In this document: positions 34,500 to 64,000 of the stretch, piece after piece | Layout of the letters: the number at the start of each line of letters is the position of its first letter | Numbering within the stretch: the first letter of the stretch is position 1 | Assembly (NCBI RefSeq): GCF_003999975.1 | Contig: NZ_RJAC01000003.1 | Coordinates: 186,001-250,000 of the forward strand | Direction: 5' to 3' | From: Actinoplanes solisilvae | Lineage (GTDB): Bacteria; Actinomycetota; Actinomycetes; Mycobacteriales; Micromonosporaceae | DNA length: 64,000 nt | Notes under the pieces: model-generated | The model's database searches: none | Told to the model about the DNA's origin: nothing | What the model saw: the letters and a program-made list of their open reading frames with translations, nothing else | Translations under genes and position numbers: made by a program

Positions 34500-35387
34500 T
34501 CAAGCTGCCTTGCTGAGTTCGGCTCGCTCGGCCGCGACGTCGAAGTCCGGCGGAGGGTACTGCGGGTTGAGGTCGCCGAATGCCTGGTGCAGCAGGTTTG
34601 CTACGGCCCAGTTGCGGTACCACTTGCGGTACCACTTGCGGTACCACTTGCGGTCAGCTGGGACTACGTACCAGGGGGTCGCTTCGGTGCTGCACTTGTT
34701 CAGGGCGTCTTCATAGGCCTGCTGGTAGTCGGTCCAGCGGGCTCGTTCGGCCAGGTCGCCGGGGTTGTATTTCCAGGTCTTCGTGGGGTCGTCCAGGCGA
34801 GCCAGCAGGCGCTTCTTTTGTTCCTCGTGGGAGATGTGGAGCATCACCTTGACGATCGTCAAGCCGTCGGACGACTCCTTGGCCTCGAAAGCGTTGATCT
34901 CGTCGTAACGTTTGGACCAGACCTTGTCGGGGACCAGGTTGTGTACTCGGACTACCAGGACATCTTCGTACTGGGAGCGGTTGAAGATTCCTACGTAGCC
35001 TGAGGGTGGCAGGGCTCGGCGGATGCGCCAGAGGAAGTTGTGGCTCAGCTCTTCCTTGGTGGGTGGGCCGAAACCTACCGCCTTCAGGCCGGCGGGGCTC
35101 ATGCCTGCGGTTACGTTGCGGACCGTGCCGTCCTTGCCGCCGCAGTCCATCGCCTGCAGGAGCAGCACCACCCTCCGATTGGTTGCGCCCTCCTTGGCTG
35201 AGGCGAAGAGCTTTTCCTGGTACGAGCCCAGCTCGGTCGAGATGTCGGCAACCGCTTCGGCCGACCACAGTTTGGGGTCTTTGCCGACTGTGCGTTTCGA
35301 CGGTAGGCCGGGGGTCGCGCGGGGGTCTATGTCGGCCAGCCGCAGGGTGCCGGGGTCGACTTTCAGCAGGTCACGGAGGTCCGCCAT
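34500..35387 (-). CDS. Polyphosphate kinase 2 family protein
   Basis: A 295-residue PPK2 that transfers phosphate between polyphosphate and nucleotides. The P-loop-like motif is LLLQAMDCGGKDGTV (about 75-90), the PPK2 basic lid lies in FLWRIRRALPPSGYVGIFNR, and RSQYEDVLVVRV and the C-terminal WYVVPADRKWYR are family landmarks. Oddly, KWYR occurs three times in a row where related proteins read RKWYRNWAV once, caused by a 12-bp tandem repeat (34612-34647). The eight extra residues sit next to a conserved active-site region, so activity could be altered. ATG at 35387 begins MADLRDLLKVDPGTLRLADI. Divergent from the gene at 35455. Confidence 0.93.
   Translation of the reverse strand: MADLRDLLKVDPGTLRLADIDPRATPGLPSKRTVGKDPKLWSAEAVADISTELGSYQEKLFASAKEGATNRRVVLLLQAMDCGGKDGTVRNVTAGMSPAGLKAVGFGPPTKEELSHNFLWRIRRALPPSGYVGIFNRSQYEDVLVVRVHNLVPDKVWSKRYDEINAFEAKESSDGLTIVKVMLHISHEEQKKRLLARLDDPTKTWKYNPGDLAERARWTDYQQAYEDALNKCSTEATPWYVVPADRKWYRKWYRKWYRNWAVANLLHQAFGDLNPQYPPPDFDVAAERAELSKAA
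34612..34655 (-). repeat. 12-bp tandem repeat within the ppk2 gene
   Basis: TTGCGGTACCAC three times (34612-34623, 34624-34635, 34636-34647), then TTGCGGTC. In-frame, encoding KWYR units in PPK2. Copies are identical, suggesting recent slippage expansion. Confidence 0.95.
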
Positions 35388-35454
35388 GTTTCTGTTCTAC
35401 CCCACCCGCGGCGGCGCGCACCCCGGCGGCCAACATTTGTAGCATTCCGTCGCG

Positions 35455-35982
35455 ATGGTGGCGGAATCAGTGGTCGAGCGGCTGGAAAGGGCAGCCGACC
35501 GTGACGCTGCTCGTTGGGCCGCCCATGACGTGGCCCGCGTCGCGGTTGACGATGCGGTGGTGGTGACCCCCGGTTCGGCCGCGTGGGTGGTGGCTGCCGT
35601 GCGCCGGCTGATCGAGGACGGCACCCCGTGGCGGGCCGACGCGTTCGCGGTCCTGATCTACGTGTTGGACCACAACCGTGTCTATCGCGAACTGCGGGCG
35701 GAGACTCGCACCTACCGCGGTCAGTGGAAGTTCGGGATCGACGAGGAGGAGGCGGTCGAGCGCGCCCTGAACGGGTTCGACACCGTGGTCCGGAACATGC
35801 TCGATGACCTCGATCCGGAGACCCGATCGCTGGCCGCCGTGTTGCTCGCCCGGATCTCCAGCGAGCCGGACGCCGATCGCGAACTGATGTTGATGCTTGC
35901 CGAGGCTGACTCGAACGAGCGGGTCCGCGCCACCCTCATGGGAGCGCCGCGGGAGTGGCGCTGGCCGGCCGAGGAGTTCTGA
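35455..35982 (+). CDS. Hypothetical protein, helical
   Basis: A 175-residue soluble protein of mostly helical character, starting MVAESVVERLERAADRDAAR. Internal segments (WVVAAVRRLIEDGTPWRADA, LAAVLLARISSEPDADRELM) resemble short HEAT-like helices, but I assign no family. The 68-bp gap to the PPK2 gene contains no ribosome site before the ATG at 35455; a TAGCAT box at 35440-35445 ends 9 nt before it, fitting leaderless transcription. Its 3' end overlaps the convergent MMPL gene by 47 bp. Confidence 0.7.
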   Translation: MVAESVVERLERAADRDAARWAAHDVARVAVDDAVVVTPGSAAWVVAAVRRLIEDGTPWRADAFAVLIYVLDHNRVYRELRAETRTYRGQWKFGIDEEEAVERALNGFDTVVRNMLDDLDPETRSLAAVLLARISSEPDADRELMLMLAEADSNERVRATLMGAPREWRWPAEEF

Positions 35983-38047
35983 CAACGGGACGGTCGAACC
36001 AACGATCGTGCAGCCGGCGCAAGGGGCGCGGCGCCCACCAGTTCCAGTCGCCGAGCACGCTCATCACGGCTGGGAGGAGCAGACCGCGTACGACTGTGAC
36101 GTCCAGCAGCAGGGCCACCGCCATCGCGAAACCCAGCTCCTTGAGGGCGGTCAGGTCGCCGAGCAGGAAGCCGCAGAACACGACCCCAATGCACAGGGCG
36201 GCGGCGGTGACCACCGGGCCGGACTTCTCGATGCCGGCGCGGACAGCCTGATCACCGGAGGCAGAAAAGGAGCGCTCCTCCTTGATACGGGCCAGCAGGA
36301 AGACCTCGTAATCCATCGACAGCCCGAAGATGAAGACGAACAGCAGCACCGGGGTGGTTATGTCGATGCCGCCCCACGAGTCGAAGCCGAGCAGGGTGTC
36401 GCCGACGCCCCACTGGAAGACGACCACCAGTAGGCCCAAGGACGCCAGCAGCGTCAGGGCGTTCATTACCAGCGCCTTGAGCGGAATCACCAGCGAGCCG
36501 GTCAGCACGAAGAGCAGCACGGTCGTGGACAGGACGATGATCAGCAGGGCGATGGGGAAACGGGAGGCCACCGAGTCGCTCTGGTCGACCAGTTCCGCCG
36601 CAGGCCCGCCGACGAGCACCGGAAAGGGCGGGTCCAGCGCGCGGACAGCCCGCACCACGTCGGCCGGAGAGGAGGTGGAGGCGGAGTCGGAGGCGGTGAC
36701 GTCGATGACGGTGGGGAGGTCGAAGCGGGGCGAAACCCGTACCACGGCGTCCAGGCTGTTCAACGAGTTCAGGTAGTCGCGAACGGCGGCGTCGGCCGGG
36801 TCGGCGTCGACCACCACGACGATCGGATCTGCCGGGCCGTCGTTGAACAAGCGCTGCACGGTCTCGTGCAGTTGGCGGGACTCGGCCGAGGCGGGCAACG
36901 CCCGGGCGTCGGAGTTCGAGAGGTTGACCCCGAACACGAACGGCAGCGACAACGTGAGCAGGCCGGCCGAGACCGTGAGCGCCACCGGGCGCGGGCGGCC
37001 CTGCGCGTAAGCGGTCAGCCGCGCCAGCAGACCGGGGCGAGCGGCTCGGGGAACGGGAATGCGGTGGTGGGCCACGGCGATCAACGCGGGGACCAAAGTC
37101 AGCGCGGACAAGACGGCCAGCAGCGCCGCGATCACACCGCCCAGCGCCATCGAGCTGAGCAGCGGCTCAGCGAACACCGAAAGCCCGGTCATCGTGAACG
37201 CAACGGCAAGACCGGAGATCAGCACCGTACGGCCGGCGGAGGCCACCGTGAAAGCGACCTGTTCCGTGACAGGGAGAGAAGAAGCAGCACGCTCCTCCCG
37301 GAAGCGCGCGATCATCAACAGCGCGTAATCAACGGCCAGCCCAATGCCCAGCAGCGTGACCACGTTGACCGTGAACGGGCTGACCGCGGGCAGAAACGCC
37401 AGCCCGAGCAGCGTCACCGACACGGTCGTCACCGCGGCCGCGAGCGGAACCAGCCCGGCCACGAACCCGCCGAGGATGACCACGAGCAGGACGAGCAGGA
37501 CGGCGAGCGCGACCGACTCGCCGAGCGCAGCGCCCGAAAGAGCCGCATCTTCGAAAGCACGCGAAGCGAGCTTCTCCCCGCCGACCAGAACTGAGGGGGC
37601 GTCGATGCGGTGCAACGCGACAGCGACCGCGTCTTCCACCCGTTCGCGCTGCGAGTCCGGCAGGCCCTGCTCGAGCGTGACGCGGATGAGCGAACTCCGG
37701 TTGTCCGACCCGATCTGCCCGCCCGGCGCCCCGTACAGATCCGATACCTCGGCAACGCCATCGAGAGCGCGAATCTCACCCGCGATCGCGGTCACGTCCG
37801 CGACCAGCGCGGGGTCGTACACGTCGCGTCCACCGACGACGGCGATGACCACCGGGCCTGATGGGTCCAAGGCGGAGACCCGACGGTCGGCCAACTGTGA
37901 CTCGGCGTCCGGCCGCAGGCTGTCGGTGACGGTCATGCGGTCGAAGACCTGACCACCGAAAAGAAGCCCGGCGAAGGTCAGTGCGAGCCACACACCGAGC
38001 ACCGGCCACCGCCGGCGGGCACACGAACGACCGAGGGCAGCCAACAT
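35936..38047 (-). CDS. MMPL-family transporter (RND superfamily)
   Basis: A 703-residue RND-superfamily membrane protein with two repeats, each of one transmembrane helix, an extracellular loop domain and five clustered helices. The first helix is RRRWPVLGVWLALTFAGLLF. After the first loop comes ESVALAVLLVLLVVILGGFV, then the loop motif VDYALLMIARFREER (a conserved D with Y). The second half shows FIFGLSMDYEVFLLARIKEE and GDLTALKELGFAMAVALLLD. Actinobacterial MMPL proteins export lipids, siderophore-like compounds or drugs; the cargo here is unknown. ATG at 38047 begins MLAALGRS; a GTG one codon before is equally possible. Convergent 3' overlap with the preceding gene; divergent from the sugar dehydrogenase. 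Confidence 0.9.
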   Translation of the reverse strand: MLAALGRSCARRRWPVLGVWLALTFAGLLFGGQVFDRMTVTDSLRPDAESQLADRRVSALDPSGPVVIAVVGGRDVYDPALVADVTAIAGEIRALDGVAEVSDLYGAPGGQIGSDNRSSLIRVTLEQGLPDSQRERVEDAVAVALHRIDAPSVLVGGEKLASRAFEDAALSGAALGESVALAVLLVLLVVILGGFVAGLVPLAAAVTTVSVTLLGLAFLPAVSPFTVNVVTLLGIGLAVDYALLMIARFREERAASSLPVTEQVAFTVASAGRTVLISGLAVAFTMTGLSVFAEPLLSSMALGGVIAALLAVLSALTLVPALIAVAHHRIPVPRAARPGLLARLTAYAQGRPRPVALTVSAGLLTLSLPFVFGVNLSNSDARALPASAESRQLHETVQRLFNDGPADPIVVVVDADPADAAVRDYLNSLNSLDAVVRVSPRFDLPTVIDVTASDSASTSSPADVVRAVRALDPPFPVLVGGPAAELVDQSDSVASRFPIALLIIVLSTTVLLFVLTGSLVIPLKALVMNALTLLASLGLLVVVFQWGVGDTLLGFDSWGGIDITTPVLLFVFIFGLSMDYEVFLLARIKEERSFSASGDQAVRAGIEKSGPVVTAAALCIGVVFCGFLLGDLTALKELGFAMAVALLLDVTVVRGLLLPAVMSVLGDWNWWAPRPLRRLHDRWFDRPVVRTPRPASATPAALP

Positions 38048-38205
38048 CACCGGACCATGCCAGCACCGTCGAACGTAGATCACCACCGCCGATCGATCAG
38101 CATCGTCGAGACGGTTGGCCGACACCTCGCAGCGTCCGCGACTGGTTACGCTTCGCCGATCTAGGCCAGTGATGACCGTCACTGCCGTACGGGGGAGGAA
38201 TGCCG

Positions 38206-41200
38206 ATGTTCCGGCGTGCGCTCGGTGGGTTCCTCGCGTTGGCGACCGTGTTCGCGACACTCTCGTTCGTCGGCTCGCCGCCCGCGACGGCGGTCGCGTT
38301 ACCGACCGGCTTCCAGGAACAGGTGGTCTTCAGCGGTCTCAGCTCGCCCGTCGATCTGGAGTTCTCCCCGGACGGGCGTATCTTCGTCGCCGAGAAGGGC
38401 GGCCGGATCAAGGTCTTCGACGACCTCGCCGACACCACCCCGACGCTGTTCGCCGACCTGTCGGTCAACGTGCACAACCAGTGGGACCGCGGTCTGCTCG
38501 GCCTGAGCCTGCCGCCGAATTTCCCCACCAACCCGTACGTCTACGTCCTTTACACCTACGACGCCCCGCCCGGCCAGACTGCTCCGGTGTGGAACGACGT
38601 CTGCGCCAACGGCAACGACGGCCGTTGCGTGGTCACCGGCCGGCTCTCGCGTCTGCAGGCCGGCGGCGACACGATGACCGGCAGCGAGCAGGTGCTGCTG
38701 CACGACTGGTGCCAGCAGTTCCCGAGCCACTCCATCGGCGACATCACGTTCGGCGCGGACGGCATGCTCTACGTCGCCGCCGGTGACGGTGCGAGCTTCA
38801 ACGCGGTCGACTACGGCCAGTTCCCCACGGGCGCGCCGACCAACCCGTGCTCCGACCCGGCCAACGAGGGCGGCGCGCTGCGGTCGCAGGACATTCGCAC
38901 GACCGGCGACGAGACACAGCTCGACGGCACGCTGCTGCGGCTCGACCCGGCCACCGGCGCGGCCGCGCCCGGCAACCCGAACATCGGCTCGGCCGACCTC
39001 GACACCCGCCGGATCGTCGCGAACGGCCTGCGGAACCCGTACCGGATCACGATGCGGCCGGGCACCAACGAGACCTGGATCTCCGACACCGGCTGGACCA
39101 CCTGGGAGGAGGTCAACCGGGTGGTCAACCCGACCGCGGGCGTGACGAACTTCGGCTGGCCGTGCTGGGAGGGCAACGCCCGGCAGTCCGGTTATGACAG
39201 CGCCAACCTGCCGATCTGCGAGGCCCTCTACACCGCGCCGGCGGGCACGCACACCGCGCCGTTCGTGGCCTGGAACCACGCGAGCAAGCTCATCGCGAAC
39301 GAGGCCTGCCCGACCGGCAGCTCGTCGTCGACCGGGGTGGCGTTCTACCCGACGGCCGGCGGGCCCTACCCCGCGGCGTACAACGGGGCGGTCTTCTTCG
39401 CCGACTACTCGCGCCGCTGCATCTGGGCGTCGCTGCCGTCCACCCCCGGCGGCCTGCCCAGCGCGACCAACCTGCGGACGTTCGTCTCGGACGCCGCCGC
39501 CCCGGTCGACCTCGAGGTCGGTCCCGGCGGGGAGCTCTACTACGCCGACCTGGGCGGCACGATCCGGCGGGTGCGCTACTTCCCGGGCAACCAGCCGCCG
39601 ACCGCGGTCATCGACGCGTCGCCCACGCAGGGCCCGGCGCCGCTGACCGTGAACTTCAACGGCACCGGTTCGACCGACCCCGACCCGGCCGACGACGGTC
39701 GTCTGCGGTACGCCTGGGACTTCACCGGCGACGGGACGACCGACTCCACCGCGCCGACGGCGTCGTTCACGTACACGACGTCCGGCAACTACACCGCGCG
39801 GCTGACGGTCACCGACACGCTGAACGCGACCCACACCAGCACGATCACGATCACGCCGGGCAACGACTCGCCGACCGCCGTGATCGACACGCCGACGGTG
39901 GGCACCAGCTGGGGGGTCGGTCAGACGCTCGCCTTCACCGGCCACGCCACCGACCCGCAGCAGGGCAACCTGCCCGCGTCCCGGCTCAACTGGGACCTGA
40001 TCATGCACCACTGCTCGTCGCCGGAGAGCTGCCACGAGCACGCCATCCGCAGTTGGACCGGCGCGGCCTCCGGCTCGTTCACGGCGCCTGATCACGACTA
40101 TCCGTCCTATCTGGAGCTCAAGCTCGTCGCCACCGACCAGGAGGGCCTGTCGCACACGGTGACGCGCCGGCTCGACCCGAGGACGGTCGACCTGACGTTC
40201 AACTCCGTGCCCTCCGGCCTCCAGCTCGCGGTCGGCTCCGGCACAGGCACAACCCCCTTCTCCCGTACGGTCATCGAAGGCTCGGACAACTCGGTGTCCG
40301 CGCCGTCCCCGCAGGGGTCGTCGACGTTCGCGTTCTGGTCCGACGGCGGGGCGCAGACCCACGTCATCACCGCACCGACGACGTCGGCCACGTACACCGC
40401 GAACTATGTGCCCACGCCGGCGCCGCAGCAGATCGGCTACCCGCAGATCGGCGCGACGCTCGACGTCGGCGACCAGAACCACATGAACGGCTCGCGGTTC
40501 ACGACCGGCACCGACCCGGCGACGGTCACGTCCATGTCGGTCTACCTGAAGGGCGTGCAGGCGGCGCCGAACAACCAGTACCAGCTCGCCGTCTACGCCG
40601 ACGCGAACGGCTCGCCCGGCGCCCGGGTGGCCACCAGCAGTTCGGGCACGCTGACGGCGAACTCGTGGAACACCCGGCCGATCAACGCGTCGCTGGCGGC
40701 GAACACCCCGTACTGGCTGATGTACAACACCAACGGCGACAACAACATGAGCTACGACGCCGGGGCCTCGAACCAGGGCGCGTGGAGCGGAACGACCGCG
40801 TTCGGCACGTGGCCGACGCCGTTCGGAACCTCGAGCCGGTGGAACGCGAAATACTCGATCTACGCGACCACCGGTACGGACACCACCGCGCCGACGGTCA
40901 GCTCGACCAGCCCGGCCGGCGGCACCACCGGCGTGGCCGTGAACACGCCGATCACCGTACGGTTCAGCGAGGACATGACGGCGAGCACGATCACGGCGGC
41001 CAACCTCGAACTGCGCGGGCCCGGCAGCACGCTGGTCAACCGCACCGTCACCTACGACCAGGTCGCTCAGGCGGCCACGATCACGCCGTCCGCGGCGCTG
41101 GCCGCCTCGACGCCGTACACGGTGACCGTCAAGACGGGCGTGACCGACGCGGCGGGCAACGCGCTCGCGGCCAACCACCAGTTCTCGTTCACCACGACCA

Positions 41201-41645
41201 GCCCGAACGCGCCCCGGTTCGGCTACGACCAGGTGGGCGGCTCGGTCGACTACGCCGAGATGAACTACATGAACGGCTCGCGGTTCGTCACCGGCGCCAC
41301 CGGGCACACGGTCGGCCAGATGTCGGTCTACCTCAAGACGGTGCGGGCCGCGCCGGCCAACCAGTACCAGGTGGCGATCTACACCGACGTCTCCGGCTCG
41401 CCGGGCACGCTGGTGGCGTCGAGCTCGACCGGCACGCTGACCGCCAACGCGTGGAACAGCCGCCCGATCACCGCGACCCTGGCGCCGAACACCGCCTACT
41501 GGCTCGTCTACAACACCAACGGCGACAACAACATGAGCTACACGACGGGTGCCGCCAACCAGGGCGCCTGGAGCCAGCCGCGCACGTTCGGCACCTGGCC
41601 GTCCTCGTTCGGCACGGCCTCCCGGTGGACCGCGAAGTTCTCGAT

Positions 41646-41658
<13 letters not shown>
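38206..41658 (+). CDS. Secreted PQQ-type sugar dehydrogenase with PKD, Ig-like and two repeated C-terminal modules
   Basis: An about 1150-residue secreted protein. A signal peptide ([20 protein letters not shown]) leads into a GSDH/sorbosone-dehydrogenase six-bladed beta-propeller (about 40-460) with [38 protein letters not shown] and [13 protein letters not shown], the usual PQQ sugar dehydrogenase blades. Then a PKD domain (about 463-550, [20 protein letters not shown]), an unassigned beta region, and two near-identical 145-residue modules (DNA 40430-40870 and 41215-41655), separated by a bacterial Ig-like Big_5 domain ([20 protein letters not shown]). The ATG at 38206 is 7 nt from GGGGGAGG; the ATG at 38200 is too close. 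Extracellular sugar oxidation with carbohydrate or surface binding by the modules is plausible. Confidence 0.9.
40430..40870 (+). repeat. C-terminal module, copy 1, in the sugar dehydrogenase gene
   Basis: Encodes about 147 residues from [20 protein letters not shown] to [15 protein letters not shown]. It closely resembles 41215-41655; shared landmarks are [20 protein letters not shown] and QGAWS. The pattern suggests a jelly-roll binding domain. Confidence 0.85.
41215..41655 (+). repeat. C-terminal module, copy 2, in the sugar dehydrogenase gene
   Basis: Second copy ([20 protein letters not shown] to [13 protein letters not shown]), ending the protein. DNA identity with the first copy is high over long stretches, for example the segment encoding [10 protein letters not shown]. 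Confidence 0.85.

Positions 41659-64000
<22,342 letters not shown>

Overview
The window is very GC-rich, with frequent GTG starts, an AfsR/SARP-type regulator, a type II Wadjet locus and the C-terminal part of a giant multidomain protein. This points to a filamentous actinomycete, probably Micromonosporaceae (Actinoplanes-like). The family assignment is an inference from gene content; there is no rRNA or marker gene to settle it. I saw no tRNA, rRNA, insertion sequence or CRISPR array.

Positions 1-15700 form an oxalate metabolism island. A divergent partial sucC is followed by frc (formyl-CoA:oxalate CoA-transferase), an NDP-forming acyl-CoA ligase, an atypical Nramp-like transporter, a small membrane protein and terC. 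Then come oxc (oxalyl-CoA decarboxylase), an aldehyde dehydrogenase, a GntR/FCD regulator, gcl (glyoxylate carboligase) and a PanE-family reductase. Together they suggest two branches from oxalyl-CoA: Oxc makes formyl-CoA and CO2, while the PanE-like enzyme may reduce oxalyl-CoA to glyoxylate, which Gcl condenses to tartronate semialdehyde. Related operator-like palindromes lie upstream of frc, oxc, the panE-like/gcl pair and gntR itself, so the GntR protein probably controls the whole set.

Positions 15700-24100 are ordinary accessory chromosome: a DUF4126-like membrane protein, a secreted protein, a lipoprotein, a 1026-residue SARP/NB-ARC/TPR regulator, a secreted M28 aminopeptidase, a DUF4352-type membrane-anchored protein and a PASTA protein. 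Positions 24113-32085 hold a complete four-gene type II Wadjet anti-plasmid system (jetA-jetB-jetC-jetD, minus strand, translationally coupled), with a divergent helix-turn-helix gene and a DUF2786 gene beside it.

Positions 34500-41658 hold a PPK2 polyphosphate kinase carrying an in-frame 12-bp tandem expansion, a hypothetical gene, an MMPL transporter and a secreted multidomain PQQ-type sugar dehydrogenase. From 41646 to the right edge, one uninterrupted minus-strand gene of more than 7,400 codons encodes a giant repetitive protein: a Gly/Thr low-complexity linker, three about 350-residue repeats, two metzincin-like HExxH segments, three 'lonely Cys'-type modules and two papain-like His/Cys modules. 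Its N-terminus lies outside the window.
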